Below, in pieces: positions 4,354-6,957 of a stretch of 6,957 nt of DNA. This DNA is from Arthrobacter sp. (GTDB lineage Bacteria > Actinomycetota > Actinomycetes > Actinomycetales > Micrococcaceae): contig JASLBS010000178.1 of the NCBI GenBank assembly GCA_030146405.1, positions 1 to 6,957 on the forward strand, written 5' to 3'. The position numbers and the translations under genes are program-made. The notes under the pieces were generated by a model. It saw only the letters and a list, made by a program, of their open reading frames with translations. It searched no databases and was not told where the DNA came from. The number at the start of each line of letters is the position of its first letter. The stretch's first letter is position 1.

Positions 4354-6750
4354 GTGAATCCAAGGCCCCGCACCGGAAGTCCTGGCCCTGACGCCGGTTC
4401 CGGTTCCGGTTCCGCCGGCCTCGTCCGGAACCTGATGCAGGATCACGCCGGCGCTGCGCGGAGCATGGGCAGGACGACGTCCGCGCAGCACCGGCTCAGC
4501 GTCCTCGAGGGTGCGGCATCGGAACTGGTGAGCAGCGCGCCGCTCGAGGAACTGCTGGACCGGATAGCCGCACATGCCGAGAGCGCCGTGCACGCGCCCG
4601 GGCACCTGCTCGCGGTGCGACTGCCGGCGGGCGACCGGCATACCCGGGTGCGCGGCACCGGTGGAACCCTGGTGGTATCCCTTGATCTCGACGGGAGACC
4701 CAAGCTGTCCGGCGACACTCAGGCGGGGTCCCCGGTCCTCAGTGTCGACGTGGCCTCTGCGTGGCATGACTACGGCGTGCTGGCGGTCCTCGCCGATGCA
4801 GGGCAGGAATTCCTCCCCGAGGACGCCGAGACCCTTGCTGCGTATGCCCGTCACGCCGCCACGGTGCTGGACAGAGCAGGACTGGTTGCCGAAGCCCGTG
4901 AGAACAGTGAGACCTCTGAGCTCCTCCTCGACGTCGCCCGTCTCCTGGCCGGGGGTTCCAGCGTTCGAACCGTCGCCGCCACGATCGCCGATGCCGTTCC
5001 CACTCTTTCGGGAGCCACCCGCTCCGCCGTTGCACTCTGGGATGCGGACGAAGGCCAGCTGCGGATCGCGGGGATGAGCGGGTGGCGCGGGGAAGCGGCG
5101 GAGAAACTGGCCGAGTACGTGACGACCGCCCAGGAGAGCCCCGAACTCGCCGAGCTTCTGGGCAGTGGTTCGCCGGCCTTGATGAACCGGAAGGGCTCGG
5201 CGTGGGCGAGGGAGCTGCTGGACGACTTCGGCCTCTCCGCCCTGGCCGGCATACCCATCAGGTCCGGGAACCAGATCTCCGGGATCGTTCTGGCCCACTG
5301 GGTCGGAGAGCCGACACCGGAAAAGCTCGACCGGGCCCTGACCGAGCGATTGACGGGGCTGGCCTGCCTCGCGGCTGTGGCGCTGGACAACATCCGTCTC
5401 CTCGAGGACGCGCGGTATCAGGCCCTGCACGATCCGCTGACGGGGCTGCCCAACCGGGCGCTGCTGGAATCCCGGTTGGAGGCACAGCTGGCACGGGACG
5501 GGCACAAGGTGGGCCTGGTGTTCTGTGATGTCAACCGGTTCAAGCGGATCAATGACAGCCTTGGCCACGGAGCCGGTGACCAGGTGCTGCGGCACGTCGC
5601 CGCGCAGCTGCGAGCCGCTGTGTGCAGCAGTGACACGGTTGCGCGGTACAGCGGCGACGAATTCGTCATCCTGCTACCCGACCTCGAGACCGAGTCCGAT
5701 GCTGATCGCCTGGTCGCGAGGATCCGGGCGAACCTCGCCGAGCCGCTGGTCGTCAAAGGAAGGACCATCGTCGTCGACGTGGCCATCGGTACCAGCGTCA
5801 GCGGCCCCGTCGTGCACGAGGGCGCTGACATCCGGACCGAGGCTGCGCGCCTCCTCATCGAGGAGGCGGACTTCCAGATGTACCGTTCGAAGGCACTCCG
5901 AAGAGGCCAGAATCCCCCTTCCAGGGGCAGGGACAATCTCCGGCTCGAGAACGACCTGCGCGGCGCCGTGAACGGCGGCGAGCTTCGGGTGCACTACCAG
6001 CCCCAGATCGACCTGGCGACGAACAGGATCACCGCGGCGGAGGCTCTGGTCCGATGGCAGCACCCCGAACTCGGCCTCATTCCGCCGGACGAGTTCATCC
6101 CGCTGGCCGAGGAGAGCACCCTCATCACGGAACTCGGGGCGTTCATGCTCACCGAGGCCTGCCGCACGGGCGCCGGCTGGAGAGCAGCGGGATACGGCAT
6201 CGAGATCTCCGTCAACGTGTCAGCAGTCCAGCTCGGTGACCCGGAGTTCCCGGTGTTCGTCAGGGACACCCTGCAACGCACCGGGTTCCCCGCAGCCTCA
6301 CTGATCCTCGAAGTCACCGAATCGCAGGCCGTGTCCGAAGCCATCATGAACGACTCCACCCTGCGCGGGCTCCGGTCCCTGGGCGTGGGGATCTCGGTGG
6401 ACGACTTCGGTACCGGATATTCCTCGCTGGCCCAGTTGCACAGGCTCCCGGTCACGGAGGTCAAGATCGACCGGTCCTTCACCGGGCGGCTCGCGGACGA
6501 GGGGTCTGCCGGCTTCATCTCGGGCATCGTCGGGCTCGGCCATGGTTTGGGCCTGCGTGTCGTGGCGGAGGGCATAGAGACGCAGGGTCAGCTCGAGGCC
6601 GTACGCGCCATGGGTTGTGAGCGGGCCCAGGGCTACCTGCTCGGCAGGCCCGTCACCACGGCCGCCCTGGAGGAGCTGCTCAGGGCAACAGCACCGGAGG
6701 GTCCGTGGGCCACCGGAGATGGGCGCGAGAACCGACAACACCATCGGTGA
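4354..6750 (+). CDS. Tandem-GAF, GGDEF, EAL protein: putative cyclic-di-GMP phosphodiesterase with a degenerate SGDEF cyclase domain
   Basis: 798 residues from GTG 4354; cytosolic, with no signal peptide or membrane helix. A Gly/Ser/Pro-rich head (1-25) precedes two GAF-like sensor domains (about 47-180 and 184-350). GGDEF (about 355-515) has Asp392, F-K-R-I-N-D and G-H-G-A-G-D, but the signature is S-G-D-E-F at 433-437, and the feedback-site position reads C-S-S-D (424-427), so the RxxD arginine is lost. EAL (about 530-775) is canonical: E-A-L-V-R-W-Q-H-P at 563-571, Asn621, T-E-S with Glu656, D-D-F-G-T-G-Y-S-S at 683-691, Lys704, A-E-G-I-E at 738-742 and Q-G-Y at 759-761. Phosphodiesterase activity is therefore the safest prediction. 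SGDEF domains are reported active in some proteins, so cyclase or GTP-binding regulatory roles remain open. The gene follows the LOV gene by 78 bases on the same strand and is probably co-transcribed. The GAF ligands are unknown. Confidence 0.96.
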   Translation: MNPRPRTGSPGPDAGSGSGSAGLVRNLMQDHAGAARSMGRTTSAQHRLSVLEGAASELVSSAPLEELLDRIAAHAESAVHAPGHLLAVRLPAGDRHTRVRGTGGTLVVSLDLDGRPKLSGDTQAGSPVLSVDVASAWHDYGVLAVLADAGQEFLPEDAETLAAYARHAATVLDRAGLVAEARENSETSELLLDVARLLAGGSSVRTVAATIADAVPTLSGATRSAVALWDADEGQLRIAGMSGWRGEAAEKLAEYVTTAQESPELAELLGSGSPALMNRKGSAWARELLDDFGLSALAGIPIRSGNQISGIVLAHWVGEPTPEKLDRALTERLTGLACLAAVALDNIRLLEDARYQALHDPLTGLPNRALLESRLEAQLARDGHKVGLVFCDVNRFKRINDSLGHGAGDQVLRHVAAQLRAAVCSSDTVARYSGDEFVILLPDLETESDADRLVARIRANLAEPLVVKGRTIVVDVAIGTSVSGPVVHEGADIRTEAARLLIEEADFQMYRSKALRRGQNPPSRGRDNLRLENDLRGAVNGGELRVHYQPQIDLATNRITAAEALVRWQHPELGLIPPDEFIPLAEESTLITELGAFMLTEACRTGAGWRAAGYGIEISVNVSAVQLGDPEFPVFVRDTLQRTGFPAASLILEVTESQAVSEAIMNDSTLRGLRSLGVGISVDDFGTGYSSLAQLHRLPVTEVKIDRSFTGRLADEGSAGFISGIVGLGHGLGLRVVAEGIETQGQLEAVRAMGCERAQGYLLGRPVTTAALEELLRATAPEGPWATGDGRENRQHHR
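4394..4414 (+). repeat. Three and a half copies of CCGGTT, encoding Gly-Ser repeats
   Basis: Three tandem CCGGTT units plus CCG lie inside the start of the GAF-GGDEF-EAL gene and encode Gly-Ser three times (residues 15-20). The unit is 6 bases, so gain or loss of copies would keep the frame and change only the length of a flexible head. A frame-shifting phase switch is ruled out by the unit length. Confidence 0.7.
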
Positions 6751-6881
6751 TCACGAGGGCCTTCGCTCAGCGCCCGTAGCGGGTCCGCGGGTCGTTGGTT
6801 CCGGCCGCCCTGCAGACCGACCCGGGCGCGCGCTGCGACGAGCGAATGGGCAGGAGCCGATCAGAAGCCGCCTCCTCGTTG

Positions 6882-6957
6882 CTACGGCCGGGCATCGAGG
6901 AGATCGGGTTGCGGTTCGGCCGGGACGGATTCGATTCCCGGCCGGTAGCGGTAGGTG
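6882..6957 (-). CDS. Possible C-terminal tail of an unidentified minus-strand gene (partial, leaves at right edge)
   Basis: Reading leftward from 6956, a frame gives 24 residues beginning T-Y-R-Y-R-P-G-I-E and ending D-L-L-D-A-R-P before a TAG at 6884-6882. About three quarters of its codons end in G or C and the composition is ordinary for a protein tail. A second minus-strand frame, from 6955 to a TGA at 6769-6767, gives 62 residues ending N-D-P-R-T-R-Y-G-R, with even higher third-position GC but a Pro/Ser/Arg-rich makeup typical of shadow frames. Only one, or neither, can be real. I do not recognise either product. If real, the gene is convergent with the signalling unit. Confidence 0.25.
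   Translation of the reverse strand, partial: TYRYRPGIESVPAEPQPDLLDARP
6917..6944. terminator. Strong 9-bp GC-rich hairpin; possible terminator lacking a U-tail
   Basis: Arms CGGCCGGGA (6917-6925) and TCCCGGCCG (6936-6944) pair perfectly around a 10-base loop. It starts 166 bases after the stop of the last signalling gene. Hairpins without a T-run are proposed as terminators in high-GC Gram-positives, so this could end the transcript or act in both directions. It also overlaps the possible minus-strand gene tail, in which case it may be incidental coding sequence. Confidence 0.3.

Larger units (their letters stand above)
6751..6957. other. Downstream region without a clear gene on the + strand
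   Basis: No + strand coding frame of useful length is present after the TGA at 6748-6750. There is no T-tailed terminator. Inverted repeats seen are CGGGTCG/CGACCCG (6788-6794 and 6818-6824, 23-base spacer) and the stronger hairpin at 6917-6944. Two minus-strand frames are open at the right edge (described under the next entry). No tRNA fold was found: the TTCGATT near 6930 lacks matching arm sequences on either side. Confidence 0.5.

Noticed and set aside
4321..5595. Long minus-strand open frame (424 codons) opposite the GAF-GGDEF-EAL gene
   Set aside because: Same reason: a low-complexity Arg/Gly/Gln-rich shadow of a well-supported gene on the other strand.
6911..6957. tRNA 3' end suggested by TTCGATTCC near 6930
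   Set aside because: The bases on either side do not form the 5-bp T-arm and there is no acceptor stem; the sequence is explained by the 9-bp hairpin with a 10-base loop.
1..6957. Mobile element, CRISPR or phage content
   Set aside because: No transposase, integrase, terminal inverted repeats with target duplications, or regularly spaced repeats were seen. Base and codon composition of the three large genes is uniform.

Overview
The window reads as chromosomal DNA from a high-GC Gram-positive bacterium. The genes have strong third-position GC bias, GTG and ATG starts, and protein styles typical of Actinobacteria. An Arthrobacter-like member of the Micrococcaceae is my best guess, but that is inference from sequence style and not a database match.

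Layout, left to right. (1) 2-211, + strand: the last 69 codons of a gene entering from the left, probably an SGNH/GDSL-type hydrolase. (2) 212-589: about 380 bases without a convincing gene. GC dips to roughly 50% around 301-420, and there is an unusual number of short perfect inverted repeats. (3) 590-2173, +: a membrane sensor histidine kinase with about six membrane helices, PAS, HisKA and HATPase_c domains. (4) 2233-4275, +: a LOV-GGDEF-EAL protein, i.e. a putative blue-light-sensing bifunctional cyclic-di-GMP enzyme, with an extra C-terminal helical domain resembling a short zinc-binding CZB module. (5) 4354-6750, +: a tandem-GAF, GGDEF, EAL protein. (6) 6751-6957: no clear gene on the + strand, one strong hairpin, and a possible tail of a minus-strand gene leaving at the right edge.

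The three large genes run in one direction with gaps of 59 and 78 bases and no obvious terminator between them, so they are probably one transcription unit. Together they look like a cyclic-di-GMP signalling cassette with three inputs: a membrane/PAS input into a kinase with no response regulator beside it, a flavin/blue-light input, and a cytosolic GAF input. The two cyclic-di-GMP enzymes are not redundant on paper. The LOV protein has a textbook GGDEF motif and an RxxD feedback site. The GAF protein has SGDEF, has lost the feedback-site arginine, and carries a fully canonical EAL domain. A simple reading is a light-tuned maker or switch paired with a breaker. This is inference, because activity cannot be read from sequence.
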